64,000 nucleotides of DNA from Pseudomonadota bacterium (GTDB lineage: Bacteria; Pseudomonadota; Gammaproteobacteria; Burkholderiales; Casimicrobiaceae): assembly GCA_018241745.1 (NCBI GenBank), contig JAFEDG010000143.1:1-64000 (forward strand). Reading direction: 5' to 3'. The notes under the pieces were generated by a model. That model was not told where the DNA came from, made no database searches, and saw nothing but the letters and a program-made list of their open reading frames with translations. Shown in pieces: positions 43,300-53,036 of this stretch. The translations under genes and the position numbers were made by a program. How positions within the stretch are numbered: position 1 is the stretch's first letter; the number at the start of each line of letters is the position of its first letter.

Positions 43300-44478
43300 A
43301 TGCACGGTAACCACGTTCGCCGCCTCGCGGCTTGTATCGGCCTCGCGGCCGCTTTCACGCACCCGGCCCTCGCCGCCACGGTCACCTCGACCGCGGATTC
43401 GGGTACCGGTTCGCTGCGCGCGGCGCTGGCCGGCGCCGCGAGTGGCGAGACGATCGACTTCAGCCTCGCGTTGCCCGCCACGATCACGCTGGCGAGCGAG
43501 CTGCCGATCACGCAAAGCGTCGTGATCGCGGGGCCGGGCGCGAACGCATTGACGATCACGACGACGTCGGGCCGGATCCTGCACCTCGACAGCAGCGGCA
43601 AGGACGTGAGCATCTCCGGCGTCACGCTCTCCGGCGGCAACGTGGTGGGCAATGGCGGCGGAATCCTCAATGACGGCGGCAACCTCACGCTCGACGGCGT
43701 GGTGATCTCCGGCAACACCGCCACCGGCACGGGCGGCGCCATCTTCAACGCCTACAACGCCGCGGGCAACCAGCTGTCCATCGCGAACAGCACGCTCTCC
43801 GCCAACCACGCGGGCAAGAGCGGCGCCATCGACTTCATCGGGTACAAGCTCACGATCGCCAACAGCACGGTCAGCGGCAACGTCGCCGACGACCAGGCAG
43901 GCGCGCTCGGCCTGTTCCAGACCGAAGGCTACATCTACAACTCGACGATCGCGGGGAACACGGCCAGCTTCGTCGGCGGCATCAACAGCCAGACGTCGGT
44001 GCTCACGTTCGAAAGCTCCATCGTCGACGGCAACACCGACGTCAGCGGCACCAACGACCTCAACCGTACCGGGGGCGGCAACAGCTACGTCAACGCGACG
44101 ACGACGCTGTTTTCCGAGAATTTCGTGCCCGCCGACAACGTGATCAACGGGACGAACAGCGGCAACCTCGTCGGCTACTCGTCCGGCATCGGCCCGCTGG
44201 CCGACAACGGCGGCACGACGCCGACGCGCGCGCTCCCAAAGACCAGCGTTGCGCGCGGGGTCGGCAGCAACAGCCAGGGCTATGCTTACGATCAGCGCGG
44301 CATCGGCTTTCCTCGGGTTGTCGCCGGTGTCGTCGACATGGGGGCGGTGCAGTACGTCGCGCCCGTGGTCCCGGTGATCCCCGTGACGCCGGTTCCGATG
44401 CTGTCGGCCGCGGGTCTTGCAGCGCTGCTGATGGCGCTCGCGGTCGCAGGCGCGCTCGCGCTGCGCCGGCCCGGCTAG
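43300..44478 (+). CDS. Surface-anchored beta-helix repeat protein with IPTL-like C-terminal sorting signal
   Basis: A 392-residue exported protein. The signal peptide (about 1-26, cleavage after HPALA) is followed by the CSLREA-like start TVTSTADSGTGSLRAAL and a Gly/Asn/Ser/Thr-rich right-handed beta-helix (GNGGGILNDGGNLTLDGVVI, SNTATGTGGAIFN-like repeats). The C terminus is a short Pro-rich linker, VPMLS, a hydrophobic helix and a final RRPG. This matches the IPTL-CTERM type of sorting signal, though with VPM rather than IPT. It is probably surface-exposed or secreted; the ligand is unknown. GGGGGGC lies just before the start. Confidence 0.85.
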   Translation: MHGNHVRRLAACIGLAAAFTHPALAATVTSTADSGTGSLRAALAGAASGETIDFSLALPATITLASELPITQSVVIAGPGANALTITTTSGRILHLDSSGKDVSISGVTLSGGNVVGNGGGILNDGGNLTLDGVVISGNTATGTGGAIFNAYNAAGNQLSIANSTLSANHAGKSGAIDFIGYKLTIANSTVSGNVADDQAGALGLFQTEGYIYNSTIAGNTASFVGGINSQTSVLTFESSIVDGNTDVSGTNDLNRTGGGNSYVNATTTLFSENFVPADNVINGTNSGNLVGYSSGIGPLADNGGTTPTRALPKTSVARGVGSNSQGYAYDQRGIGFPRVVAGVVDMGAVQYVAPVVPVIPVTPVPMLSAAGLAALLMALAVAGALALRRPG

Positions 44479-44583
44479 CGCCCGCGCGGCGGGCGCCGGC
44501 CGCGCGCCCGGCGCCCGCTCCTACAACAACATGCGCGCCTCTCCGCCTCCGTCGCTTCGATGTGCCGGGCGACACTCGGGTGC

Positions 44584-45381
44584 ATGGACAACGTCTCCGC
44601 TCGCTGGCTCGCGCGTCCCTGGGTCGGGTGGCTCGTGCGCGTCGGCGCCATGCTCGCCGTCGTCGGCAACATCGCCTACAACGCGCTCTATGCTCGCACG
44701 TCCGGGGGCGCCGACACGATTGCCGCCGTCACCGCGCGGCACCCGTCGCCCTTCACGCCCGCCCCGTACGCGTTCTCGATCTGGATCCTGATCTACGCGG
44801 GCTTCGCCGCCTACGCGGTGTGGCAGCTCGCGCCGCGCCGCCATGACGCGCTGCCGGTGATTCGTGCATCGCTGTGGCTGATCGCGATCAACGTGCTCGC
44901 GTCGGCGTGGATCGTGCTGTTTACGCACGAGCGTCTCGTCGCCGCCCTGTTGCCGCTTGCCGCCGGCTTTGCGTGCGCGATCGGCTTCCGTGCCGCGACG
45001 CGCCGGCTTGCGCCGTGGACGCGCGCGGTGGCGAGCCTCTACCTCGGGTGGTCGGCGGTCGCGGCGCTCGCCGGGGTCGCCGTGTGGCTTGCGCCTCCGG
45101 CGCAGGCTGCGGCCACCGTGGCGGACAGCGCGTGGGCGACGTTGCTGATGCTTGCGGCGTTCGGCTTTGCGGTGATGGAACTGCTGGACGGCGACGCCGT
45201 CGTGCCCGCCGTCATCGCGTGGGCCCTTGCGGCCATCTTCGTTGCGGCGCGAGCGCCCTATCCCGCGGTCGCGTTCATCGCACTCGCGCTCGCCGTGGTC
45301 GTCGCGTGCAGCGTGCTCGCCACGTTGCGCCGCGTCCTGCGCGCACGGCGTTACAGCTCGATCTTGTACCCGAGGCCGTAG
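44584..45381 (+). CDS. TspO/MBR-like membrane protein, long form
   Basis: A 265-residue protein with seven or so hydrophobic segments. FTPAPYAFSIWILIYAGFAAYAVWQL is similar to the TspO conserved segment; many aromatic residues fit a tryptophan-rich sensory protein relative. The usual TspO is about 160 residues, so this is an extended or only distantly related form. The role is unknown. Its end overlaps the opposite response regulator gene by 31 bases. The ATG at 44584 is preferred to the one at 44560. Confidence 0.75.
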   Translation: MDNVSARWLARPWVGWLVRVGAMLAVVGNIAYNALYARTSGGADTIAAVTARHPSPFTPAPYAFSIWILIYAGFAAYAVWQLAPRRHDALPVIRASLWLIAINVLASAWIVLFTHERLVAALLPLAAGFACAIGFRAATRRLAPWTRAVASLYLGWSAVAALAGVAVWLAPPAQAAATVADSAWATLLMLAAFGFAVMELLDGDAVVPAVIAWALAAIFVAARAPYPAVAFIALALAVVVACSVLATLRRVLRARRYSSILYPRP

Positions 45382-46085
45382 ACCGAGTGTACGAGCGCTT
45401 CGGCGGGTGACACCGCCTCGAGCTTCTTGCGCAGGTTCTTGACGTGGCTGTCCACCGTGCGGTCGGTCACGACACGATGGTCGGCATACAGGTCCTCGAG
45501 CAGCCGCGCGCGCGAGTACACGCGGCCCGGATGCGACGCGAGCAGCCGCAGCAAACGGAACTCGACTGGTGTCAACGCGACCTCGTGCCCGTCCAGCGTG
45601 ACGCGATGCCGCTCGTCGTCGATGACGAGCCGCGCCTCCCGCACGGGCTCCTGCACGGCACGCGTCCGCCGGAGGATGGCACGCACGCGCGCCACCACTT
45701 CGCGCGGGCTGAACGGCTTGCAGATGTAGTCGTCGGCGCCGAGCTCGAGTCCCAGCAGGCGGTCGATTTCCTCGACACGCGCCGTGACCATGACAATCGG
45801 CACGTCGCAGGTCGCGCGCACATCGCGGCATACCGCGATACCGTCCTTGCCCGGCAGCATCAGGTCCAGCAGCATCAGCGCGGGTGCGTGCGCGGCAAGC
45901 GCGGCGTCGACGTCACGGCCGTCGCCGACGATGTGCGTCGCGTAGCCCGCGGCGTGCATGTAGTCGGCCAGCAGCTCGGCGAGCTTGCGCTCGTCCTCCA
46001 CGATCAGGATCAGCGGCTGCGCGCTGGCGGCGGCCGGCGGGGGCGCCGCGTGGGTGGAACTGTGGGGATCGGTCACGCTGTTCAT
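45351..46085 (-). CDS. baeR: OmpR-family response regulator, BaeR-like
   Basis: A 244-residue protein with a receiver domain (acidic pair in IVEDERK, phospho-Asp in LLDLMLPGKDG, Thr in VTARVEE, Lys in CKPFSPRE) and a C-terminal OmpR winged helix (ALTPVEFRLLRLLASHPGRV, RTVDSHVKNLRKKLE). A 25-residue N-terminal extension rich in Pro and Ala precedes the receiver. It is translationally coupled to the sensor kinase (ATGA at 46082-46085). The DNA-binding end is very similar to BaeR, which controls envelope stress and efflux genes in E. coli; no efflux gene is near. Confidence 0.9.
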   Translation of the reverse strand: MNSVTDPHSSTHAAPPPAAASAQPLILIVEDERKLAELLADYMHAAGYATHIVGDGRDVDAALAAHAPALMLLDLMLPGKDGIAVCRDVRATCDVPIVMVTARVEEIDRLLGLELGADDYICKPFSPREVVARVRAILRRTRAVQEPVREARLVIDDERHRVTLDGHEVALTPVEFRLLRLLASHPGRVYSRARLLEDLYADHRVVTDRTVDSHVKNLRKKLEAVSPAEALVHSVYGLGYKIEL

Positions 46086-47716
46086 CCTGGGCTCGTTACG
46101 GGCAAAGTGAAGGTGACCGCGAGGCCGCCATCGCGCGACGGCGCCGCGGTGATCGTGCCGCCGTGCGTCTCGACCAGGCCACGGCACAGCGCGAGGCCGA
46201 TGCCGGAGCCGCCGGTGGCCCGGTTGCGCGACGACTCGACGCGATAGAGGCGCTCGAACAGCCGAGGCAGCGCATCGGGCGGCACGCCCGGTCCGTCGTC
46301 GGCGACGGTGACGGCGACGGCGCCGTCCACCGCGCGCACGGTGGCGAGGACGTGCCCATTCGTCCGCGTGTAGCGGACGCAGTTCTCGAGCAGGTTGTTG
46401 AGCACCTGCGTGACGCGCACGACATCGGCCTCGACCCGCTGCCGCTCGCGCGCGGCGCCGCGTTCGTCGCTGGCGCGCGCGGTGATGCCGCGTGCCGCCA
46501 GGCGTGGCGCAAACACATGCACGGCCCCGGCGACGAGTGCGCCGACGTCGACGGGCTCGCGATGCAGCGTGATGCCGCCGACTTCCGCGAGCGAGACTTC
46601 ATGCAGGTCGTCGACGAGCTTGGACAGCGTCGCCACCTCCGTCTGCAACGACGCGAGCGTCGCCGGCGTCATGTCGCGCACGCCGTCCTCGATCGCCTCC
46701 AGCTCGCCGCGCAGCACCGCGAGCGGCGTGCGCAGCTCGTGCGACACGTCGGCCATCCAATGGCGGCGCAGCGTCTCGTTGCGTTCCAGCGTCGCCGCAA
46801 GGCGGTTGAAATCATCCACCAGCTGGCCCAATTCGGTAGACGGCGCGGCGGCGACGCGCGTGCCGTAGCGGCCGCCGGCCAACTCGTGCGTCGCGTGCGC
46901 GAGCCGCTTGATCGGCGCGACGAAGCCACGGGCCATCAGCCATGCAAGCAACGCCGCGAGCGTGAGCCCGAGGCCGAAGATCAGCACGGCGGCCTCGCGC
47001 TGGTGCGATTCGAAGCGCTGGTCCGCACCGGTGAGGGGCCCGCGCAGGTAAGCGCCGGCCAGCCATCCGATCGTGCGGCCGTCGGCGACGACCGGGCGCA
47101 GCACCGCCTGGTTGGCCGCGGGCTTCGGGCCCGCGATCACGTGCTTGTCCGCATCGAGCAGCGTCGTCAGGCCGGCATCCATGCCGCGCGGGAACGGCCC
47201 CTCGATCGGCGGCAGCCGCGGCGGCATCGCATCGGTGGACGTGCCGTCCGTCGGGCCCGCGGCAGCGAGGCGGGTCGGCGGGTTGGCGAGACTGGGCCGC
47301 GTGACGTTGGGCGGCGGTGGCATCGCCGCGCCCTCCGGGGCGCTGGGCAGCGCCAGGTTGCGCGGCACCCCGCGGTCGTCCGCGGGCGGATCGCCAGGCC
47401 CGGGCGCCACGGCCGGAGGTGCGCCGAGCGGAAGATCGCGCATGAGCTCGCGCGGGAGGCCGCCGCGGACATAGACGCGATTGAGCTCCGCCCAGCGCGC
47501 CTCGTTGTGGGCGACGAATGCCCAGCCACCGGTCGCCTTGTACCGCGCTGCGAGCTCGGAGGCCAGCCCTTCGAGGCGGTCGCCTTCGCGTTCCTTGAGG
47601 TAGTCGAGGAAGCCCAGGCTGAACGACAGGTAGGCGGCGAGCATGGCCGCCGCCGCGACCGCGACGTTGGTCAGTGCGACGGCAACGAACAGCCGTGAAG
47701 TGATGCCGAATTTCAT
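46082..47716 (-). CDS. baeS: Sensor histidine kinase, BaeS-like
   Basis: A 544-residue membrane kinase. TM1 (about 12-35), a periplasmic sensor of about 225 residues, TM2 (about 265-285), HAMP (MARGFVAPIKRLAHATHELA), HisKA with phospho-His in VSHELRTPLAVLRGELEA, and HATPase_c with N box LLENCVRY, G1 DDGPGVP and G2 GGSGIGLAL. The sensor region carries an insert of about 80 residues rich in Pro, Ala and Thr (about residues 110-190) that is not seen in E. coli BaeS. It phosphorylates the coupled BaeR-like regulator in response to envelope cues. Confidence 0.9.
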   Translation of the reverse strand: MKFGITSRLFVAVALTNVAVAAAAMLAAYLSFSLGFLDYLKEREGDRLEGLASELAARYKATGGWAFVAHNEARWAELNRVYVRGGLPRELMRDLPLGAPPAVAPGPGDPPADDRGVPRNLALPSAPEGAAMPPPPNVTRPSLANPPTRLAAAGPTDGTSTDAMPPRLPPIEGPFPRGMDAGLTTLLDADKHVIAGPKPAANQAVLRPVVADGRTIGWLAGAYLRGPLTGADQRFESHQREAAVLIFGLGLTLAALLAWLMARGFVAPIKRLAHATHELAGGRYGTRVAAAPSTELGQLVDDFNRLAATLERNETLRRHWMADVSHELRTPLAVLRGELEAIEDGVRDMTPATLASLQTEVATLSKLVDDLHEVSLAEVGGITLHREPVDVGALVAGAVHVFAPRLAARGITARASDERGAARERQRVEADVVRVTQVLNNLLENCVRYTRTNGHVLATVRAVDGAVAVTVADDGPGVPPDALPRLFERLYRVESSRNRATGGSGIGLALCRGLVETHGGTITAAPSRDGGLAVTFTLPVTSPG

Positions 47717-47846
47717 CGGGGACGCGGCGCGCCGCGCGGAATCTGGGCGCGGCGCACGCGCCGCGGACAATCGACGATGCTGCCAGACGCGCGGCGCCGC
47801 CTGCAAGCCGCCGCGGCCGGATTCATCGACTCTTCACGATTCCGGC

Positions 47847-48170
47847 CTAGCGTTCGCCGGTGCGTGCGCGCAGCGCCGCGAGCTCGCGCTGCAGCGCCTC
47901 CACGCGCTGCGCAAAGCGCGTGACGACGGCGACGCTGTGCGCATCGACGAGCGCGAAGCTGTCGCGCAGCGACGCCGCGTCGCGCGCGACGCTGACGGAC
48001 CACGCCGCGAACGTCCACGCGCGCGCGGACGGATCGAGCACCACGAGCGCTCCCGCGTCGACCAGCGCCCGCAACTCGTCCTCGGTGAGCCCGCTGCGAT
48101 GGACGAGCTCGACGAACGTGCACGTGCCGTCGTCGTCGATGAAGCGCGCCTCGGTTGCCGTGACGTTCAT
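47847..48170 (-). CDS. cbpM: Chaperone modulatory protein CbpM
   Basis: A 107-residue small helical protein. [20 protein letters not shown] resembles the MerR-like helix of CbpM. In E. coli CbpM binds the J-domain of CbpA and inhibits its activity. It starts inside the end of cbpA (ATGA at 48167-48170). Sequence similarity alone is modest, but the position directly after cbpA makes it firm. Confidence 0.87.
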   Translation of the reverse strand: MNVTATEARFIDDDGTCTFVELVHRSGLTEDELRALVDAGALVVLDPSARAWTFAAWSVSVARDAASLRDSFALVDAHSVAVVTRFAQRVEALQRELAALRARTGER

Positions 48171-49123
48171 GCTCCATAGCCTCCAAAGTGGGCGCGCGGC
48201 GAGAACGTGCTGTTGCGCGCGAGCTCGCCGTACAGCTCGCGGTCGCGGGCCGTGACGGTGCCGGGCACGACGATCTGCACGACTGCGTACAGGTTCCCCG
48301 CTTCGGCGCCTCCGCGCGCGAGGCCGCGGCCCTTGAGGCGCAGACGCTGGCCGGCGTGCGTGCCCGCGGCAACCTTGAGATCGACGGGGCCGCCGGGCGT
48401 CGGCAGCTTGACCGTCGTCCCGAGCGCGGCTTCCCACGGTGCGAGCGGCAGGTCGACGTAGAGGTCGTTGCCATCGACGCGGTACAGCGGGTGTGCTTCG
48501 ACGTCGATGTCGAGATACAGGTCGCCCGGCGGGCCACCGCGGGCCCCGGGTCCACCCTTGCCCGGCACCCGCAGCCGCTGGCCCGCATGCACGCCCTTGG
48601 GGATGCGCACCGTCACCGGATGCGGGACGCGGCGCAGCGCGCCGTCGTCGCCCATCTCCGTGCTGGCGAGGTCCAGCTTCAGTTCAGCGCCGTGGAACGC
48701 CTGGTCGAACGAGATGCGGACGGCCGCCTCGAAATCGCGCCCCGGCACCGGACCCGTCCGCTGCCGCTGCCGGGCCTCGCGAAAGCCGCCGAGGCCGCCG
48801 AACAGGTCGGCCAGGTCGATGTCGTCGAAACTCGCCCCGTTGAAGCCGCCCGCCCCGCCGCCGAACGATTGCTCCCAGCCCGGTGGCGGGCGGAAATCCT
48901 CGTTGGGCGCGTGCGCGCCGAGCTGGTCGTAGGCCGCGCGCTTCTCGGCGTCCTTCAGCGTCTCGTACGCTTCCGCGACTTCCTTGAACCTCTCCTCCGC
49001 ATCCTTCTCGGTGGAGACATCCGGATGGTACTTGCGCGCAAGCTTGCGGTACGCCGCCTTGATGTCGTCGGCGCTGGCCGTCCGGGGGACGCCCAGCGTC
49101 GCGTAGTAGTCCTTGTATTTCAT
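48167..49123 (-). CDS. cbpA: Curved DNA-binding protein CbpA, DnaJ-type co-chaperone
   Basis: A 318-residue type II J-protein. The J domain (1-70: [32 protein letters not shown]) has the HPD tripeptide. A G/F-rich linker ([14 protein letters not shown]) leads to the C-terminal substrate-binding domains ([20 protein letters not shown], then [19 protein letters not shown]). No zinc-finger region. It stimulates DnaK ATPase and in E. coli also binds curved DNA at the nucleoid. TACAAT is about 30 bases before the ATG, a probable -10 box. cbpM follows with overlap. Confidence 0.94.
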   Translation of the reverse strand: MKYKDYYATLGVPRTASADDIKAAYRKLARKYHPDVSTEKDAEERFKEVAEAYETLKDAEKRAAYDQLGAHAPNEDFRPPPGWEQSFGGGAGGFNGASFDDIDLADLFGGLGGFREARQRQRTGPVPGRDFEAAVRISFDQAFHGAELKLDLASTEMGDDGALRRVPHPVTVRIPKGVHAGQRLRVPGKGGPGARGGPPGDLYLDIDVEAHPLYRVDGNDLYVDLPLAPWEAALGTTVKLPTPGGPVDLKVAAGTHAGQRLRLKGRGLARGGAEAGNLYAVVQIVVPGTVTARDRELYGELARNSTFSPRAHFGGYGA

Positions 49124-49327
49124 CGGTGATCGATCCGCGGCGAGGCGCAGGCATTGTAGCTTTCGAGGCCGCGGCCAGCGTCCGCGCGGAACAATCGCGG
49201 GGGCCGTCAACGGCGTGGCGCGCCCGCGCGTTGAACGTCCCGTTGCGTCAGGGCGCAAGCGCGCGGTGCGGCAAACCTCTATGATGTGCGCCCGTCGCGG
49301 CCCGATTGCAAGGCCGTACGACCCACG

Positions 49328-50056
49328 ATGAACCCGATGCTCCGACCCCCGCGTACCGTCCGCGTTGCATGCGCACTGGCCGCGTCCGCGCTGCTGCTGG
49401 CAGCCGGCGTCGTCCACGCGTCGACGGCCGCGAGCGCCTCCGCGGCGCCCGCGCCCGACGCCGCGGCGGCGGACCCGTGGGCCGGCGCGTTCGCCACGTT
49501 CGACTTGGCCGACCAGTCCGCGCCGCCCGCCCCCGGCGGCATCCTGTTCGTGGGCAGCTCGTCGATCCGGCTGTGGTCGGATCTCGACCGGCAGTTTGCC
49601 GGCACGCCAGTCCTGAACCGCGGGTTCGGCGGCTCGCAGCTGTCCGACTGCGTCCGCCACCTGAACCGGCTCGTCATCCGCTACCGTCCGCGTACGGTAT
49701 TCGTCTACGCGGGGGACAACGACCTCGCGGCCGGCGCGACGCCCGAGGAAGTCGCGCGCCGCTTCGCCCGTTTCGTGGCGGGCGTCCGCGCGACGCTGCC
49801 CGCGACGCGTATCGACTACATCTCGATCAAGCCCAGCCCCGCGCGGCTCGCGCTGCTGCCGCAGATCCGCGCGACCAACGCACTGATCCGCGACTATGTC
49901 GCGACAGAGGACGGGCTCGCCTACGTCGACGTCTACTCCGCGATGGTGGATGCCGGCGGCCAGCCGCGCGCGGAGCTCTTCCGCGCCGACGCACTGCACC
50001 TCAACGCAACCGGCTACGCGCTCTGGAAGGACGTCATCGGTCCGTACGTGCGCTGA
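49328..50056 (+). CDS. SGNH/GDSL hydrolase, exported
   Basis: A 242-residue protein with a Sec signal (about 1-32, ending VVHA). SGNH blocks: I GSSS (76-79, Ser nucleophile), II RGFGGSQ, III GDND with the oxyanion Asn, [12 protein letters not shown] with catalytic Asp and His. Substrates of this family include lipids, esters of sugars and peptidoglycan acetyl groups. It works in the periplasm or outside. Its end overlaps the opposite OpgC-like gene by 23 bases. Confidence 0.92.
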   Translation: MNPMLRPPRTVRVACALAASALLLAAGVVHASTAASASAAPAPDAAAADPWAGAFATFDLADQSAPPAPGGILFVGSSSIRLWSDLDRQFAGTPVLNRGFGGSQLSDCVRHLNRLVIRYRPRTVFVYAGDNDLAAGATPEEVARRFARFVAGVRATLPATRIDYISIKPSPARLALLPQIRATNALIRDYVATEDGLAYVDVYSAMVDAGGQPRAELFRADALHLNATGYALWKDVIGPYVR

Positions 50057-51203
50057 CTGCGACGCGCGGCGCCGGCACGACGCGCCGGTTCACCGCGCGC
50101 GTTGCCTGCGCCGCCAGCGCCATCGCCGCGAACGTCAGCGCAAGTCCCGCGACGTCCACGGCAAGCGGCCGCGGACCTGCGGGCAACAGCGCCAACGCCA
50201 GCAGGCACGCGACGAGGTGCGTCGCGAACACCGCCAGCGAGGCGCTGCCCAGCGCCGCCAGCGGCACGACAAGCCAACGCTCCCGTGCAAGCACCGGCCC
50301 CCACCGCCGCAGCAGCACGATCAGCGCGGCGACGTCCAGCAAGCGCAGCGGGCCGAGGCGCCACTTGTCGAACGCCGCGTCGAGCTCGGGATGCGCGGTG
50401 CCGAATGGCAGCTGGCCGACGGCGTGCCGCCAGGTGAAGAACAGCAACGCGACGACCACCGCTGCTTGGACGACACGCCGCGACGCGAGCGTGCGCTCGA
50501 ACGCGCCCGGGCTTGCCGCGTCGGCGCGCACTGCGGTCACCCGCCCCGCGAGCACGCCACCGACCCACAACAGCTGCCAGGCAAGCCATGCGAACGCGCC
50601 GCTCGCGGCATACGGCGCCTTCCAGTCGAGCGCGGCGGTCAGCAGCGACCATAGTTGCGGGCCCGCGCCGAACTGCGACGCGAGCCACACGACGAGGCTC
50701 GCCGCCAGTGCCGGCGCGTCGCCTGCCTTGCGTGCCAGCGCGAGCAGCGCGGGCGTCAGCGCGAGGAACGCGACGTACATCGGCAGGATGTCGAGCAGCG
50801 GCGGGTTGTACGCGAGCACCAGGGATTCGGCAAACGCGCGGCCCGGCTGGCCGCGGTAATAGCCGGCGAGATTCAGGAGATCCTGGGCGCCCGTCTCGCG
50901 CGCCAGCGGGACCAGTGCGCCGAACAGCAGCACGAGCAGGCCGGCATGCACCGCGTACACCTTGAGCGCACGCAGCCGGAGCCAACGGGTGGCGCGTGCC
51001 GGCGACTGGCGCAGCGCGAGCGACGTCGCGATACGCCCCACCAGGAACGCGGACAGCACCACGAAACCTTCGGCGGATGAAACGAATCCCAGTGGCTGGC
51101 CCAGCGGCTCGGACAACGCGCCGGGAAAGTGGGTGATGGTCATCAGCACGAGCATCAGCCCGCGCAATGCGTCGAGGTCCTGCCGCCGTTGCATCGTCGC
51201 CAT
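50034..51203 (-). CDS. OpgC-family membrane acyl-transfer protein
   Basis: A 389-residue protein with about ten membrane helices. The start [20 protein letters not shown] with the ALRG and TH motifs, and the segment [16 protein letters not shown] are typical of OpgC, which succinylates periplasmic glucans. No opgGH genes are seen in the window, so the acceptor is uncertain. The ATG at 51203 or 51194 could both serve. It is convergent with the SGNH hydrolase gene. Confidence 0.88.
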   Translation of the reverse strand: MATMQRRQDLDALRGLMLVLMTITHFPGALSEPLGQPLGFVSSAEGFVVLSAFLVGRIATSLALRQSPARATRWLRLRALKVYAVHAGLLVLLFGALVPLARETGAQDLLNLAGYYRGQPGRAFAESLVLAYNPPLLDILPMYVAFLALTPALLALARKAGDAPALAASLVVWLASQFGAGPQLWSLLTAALDWKAPYAASGAFAWLAWQLLWVGGVLAGRVTAVRADAASPGAFERTLASRRVVQAAVVVALLFFTWRHAVGQLPFGTAHPELDAAFDKWRLGPLRLLDVAALIVLLRRWGPVLARERWLVVPLAALGSASLAVFATHLVACLLALALLPAGPRPLAVDVAGLALTFAAMALAAQATRAVNRRVVPAPRVAVSARTDR

Positions 51204-51493
51204 GGGTCCCCGCGCCCTGTCCTCGCACCGGGCTCGCGCCCGGGGTCGCCGCGCACGTCGCGGCCGCACCTAGGTTCGCCTCGCAGCGGCCGCGCCGCCA
51301 TCGGATTTTTGCAACGCATCATGTCCGCGTTACACGTCGTGCGCGGCACGGCGCGCGTCCTACGCGCACATTTGCGGCGTCTCGCAGCAAGACGGGCATG
51401 GCCCGTGCTTGGACAGTGCTATCGTTGTGTTGCACAACAGTTCTACCGGGTGGACATGCGGTGGTGCCCACTTGGCTCGCTCGCGGAGGAAAC

Positions 51494-52318
51494 TTGAAAC
51501 TTGCACGCTTCACAGTCGCGCTGGCCCTTGCACTGATGGCAGGCGTCGCCGGCGCCCAATCGTCCGAATTGATCTTTGCGGTGACGGAAGGCGTCACCTA
51601 CCAGGCGACGCCCAAGGAAATCCGCGACAAGTTCGAGCCGGTGGCCGACGCGCTCTCGCGCGCGCTGAAGCGCCCCGTGCGGATGCAGGTGGTTCCCGTC
51701 TACAACGACCTGCGCGCAGGCTTGGCGGCGCAGCAGTACGACATCGCGTTCATCCACCCGGCGCATCTTGCGCTGGAGGCGATCAAGTCGGGGCGCTACA
51801 AGGCCGTGGCGTGGACGATGGGCTACACCGACTACAAGGTGTCGGTGCTGGCGCCGGCGACGGTCACGATCAAGTCCCTCGACGACCTGAAGGGCAAGAC
51901 GCTGGTGACGCCGGAAAAGGACTCGATCACGTGGGCGATGGTCTACGCGATGCTGCGCGAGCAGAAGCTGACGCCGGACAAGGACATCACGATCCGGACC
52001 ACGCGCTACCAGGACGCGGTGCCGTTCTACATCGACAACGGCTTCGCGGTGGCGGGCGCGACGGCCGCCAACGCGGTCGTCAAGGCCTATACGGAAAAGG
52101 GCGGCAAGGTCTACCTGCAGTCGCGCGGCGTGCCGATCAAGCAGGTCATCGCGTCCACGCGGCTCAGCGAAGCCGAGATCGAGCGCGTGCGCGACGCACT
52201 GGTGTCGATGGGCCAGTCGGACGCGGGCCAGCGTGCGCTGGCCACCACCGGGTACAAGGGCTTCGTCGCGCCGAACGCGGACACCGAGCGCGCGCTGATG
52301 GCGTGGCTGGGGATCTGA
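51494..52318 (+). CDS. Phosphate/phosphonate-type ABC substrate-binding protein, orphan
   Basis: A 274-residue exported protein. The signal is LARFTVALALALMAGVAGAQ; the mature part matches the PhnD-like domain (FAVTEGVTYQATPKEIRDKF, then QQYDIAFIHPAHLAL, and KGKTLVTPEKDS). TTG at 51494 is chosen: GGAGGA lies 3 bases before and the next upstream ATG would give an odd long signal. No permease or ATPase gene is adjacent, so it may act as a sensor input or work with a distant transporter. The ligand could be phosphonate, phosphite or something else. Confidence 0.85.
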   Translation: MKLARFTVALALALMAGVAGAQSSELIFAVTEGVTYQATPKEIRDKFEPVADALSRALKRPVRMQVVPVYNDLRAGLAAQQYDIAFIHPAHLALEAIKSGRYKAVAWTMGYTDYKVSVLAPATVTIKSLDDLKGKTLVTPEKDSITWAMVYAMLREQKLTPDKDITIRTTRYQDAVPFYIDNGFAVAGATAANAVVKAYTEKGGKVYLQSRGVPIKQVIASTRLSEAEIERVRDALVSMGQSDAGQRALATTGYKGFVAPNADTERALMAWLGI

Positions 52319-52373
52319 CCTCCGCTGCGTGATCCGGCGCGCCGTGGCTGCGGCGCGCAAGCCGTTCGCCGCG

Positions 52374-53036
52374 TCAGCGCAGCCGGTTGGACGCGACGCG
52401 GTCCCAGGCGATCGTCAGCGCGTTCACACTGCGCAACGTGCGCGTGCCCTCCGCGCCGACGGCGGGCACGACGACCTTGAAGCCCGCGTCCGCGGTGCGC
52501 GTCACGTCGACGACGATCTCCAGCTTGAGCGCGGACAGCGCGAGGCACGGCGCGGCCGAATCGCCACGCATGAAGCCGTCGATCGCGGCGTTGATCGTCG
52601 CCGCGAGCGGGCTCGTCGCCACGGGCGCCTGATCGAGGTCGACGACGTCGGTGCCGCCGGTGGCCACGAGCTTCAGCGTCAGCGACTGCGCATGCTTGTC
52701 CAGCGCGGACACGGATGCCGTGGGGTTCAGGCCCAGCGGGCCGAGCGGCACGGCAACCAGCTTGATGCTGCCGCCGGCCTCCGCCTGCGCGAGCCGGTCG
52801 AGCGCCAGCGTGACCGTCGCGTCGCGCAGGTCCAGTTCACGCACGATGTCGCTGCCGCAGGCCTGCCGCGGCCCGCGCACGTGCCAGTGCACCTCCCGCA
52901 ACTGCGCGCGCACGTCGTCGAGGAACGCGCCGAGCGGCATGCCGTCGACGGCGGTCAGCGGCGCAGGCGTCGTCGCGCAGCCGGCGGCGAGCAGCGCCGC
53001 CGCGCACAAGGGCACGACGCGCAACCGCGTCCTCAT
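52374..53036 (-). CDS. Lipoprotein with tandem trypco2-like domains
   Basis: A 220-residue predicted lipoprotein (lipobox LLAAGC, lipidated Cys near residue 20). Two similar beta-rich halves follow: PLGAFLDDVRAQLREV ... VTLALDRLAQAEAGGSIKLV ... SLTLKL, and LKLEIVVDVTRTADAGFKVV ... NALTIAWD. The pattern resembles trypsin-co-occurring domain 2, though this is a judgement by eye. The start overlaps the stop of the emfourin-like gene (ATGA at 53033-53036), so it is the third gene of a coupled operon with a protease and its inhibitor. Function unknown. Confidence 0.65.
   Translation of the reverse strand: MRTRLRVVPLCAAALLAAGCATTPAPLTAVDGMPLGAFLDDVRAQLREVHWHVRGPRQACGSDIVRELDLRDATVTLALDRLAQAEAGGSIKLVAVPLGPLGLNPTASVSALDKHAQSLTLKLVATGGTDVVDLDQAPVATSPLAATINAAIDGFMRGDSAAPCLALSALKLEIVVDVTRTADAGFKVVVPAVGAEGTRTLRSVNALTIAWDRVASNRLR

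Noticed and set aside
51204..51493. Gap of 290 bases before the PhnD-type gene as a hidden gene
   Set aside because: Frames here are short or Arg-rich with no ribosome binding site; it is probably only promoter and leader sequence.
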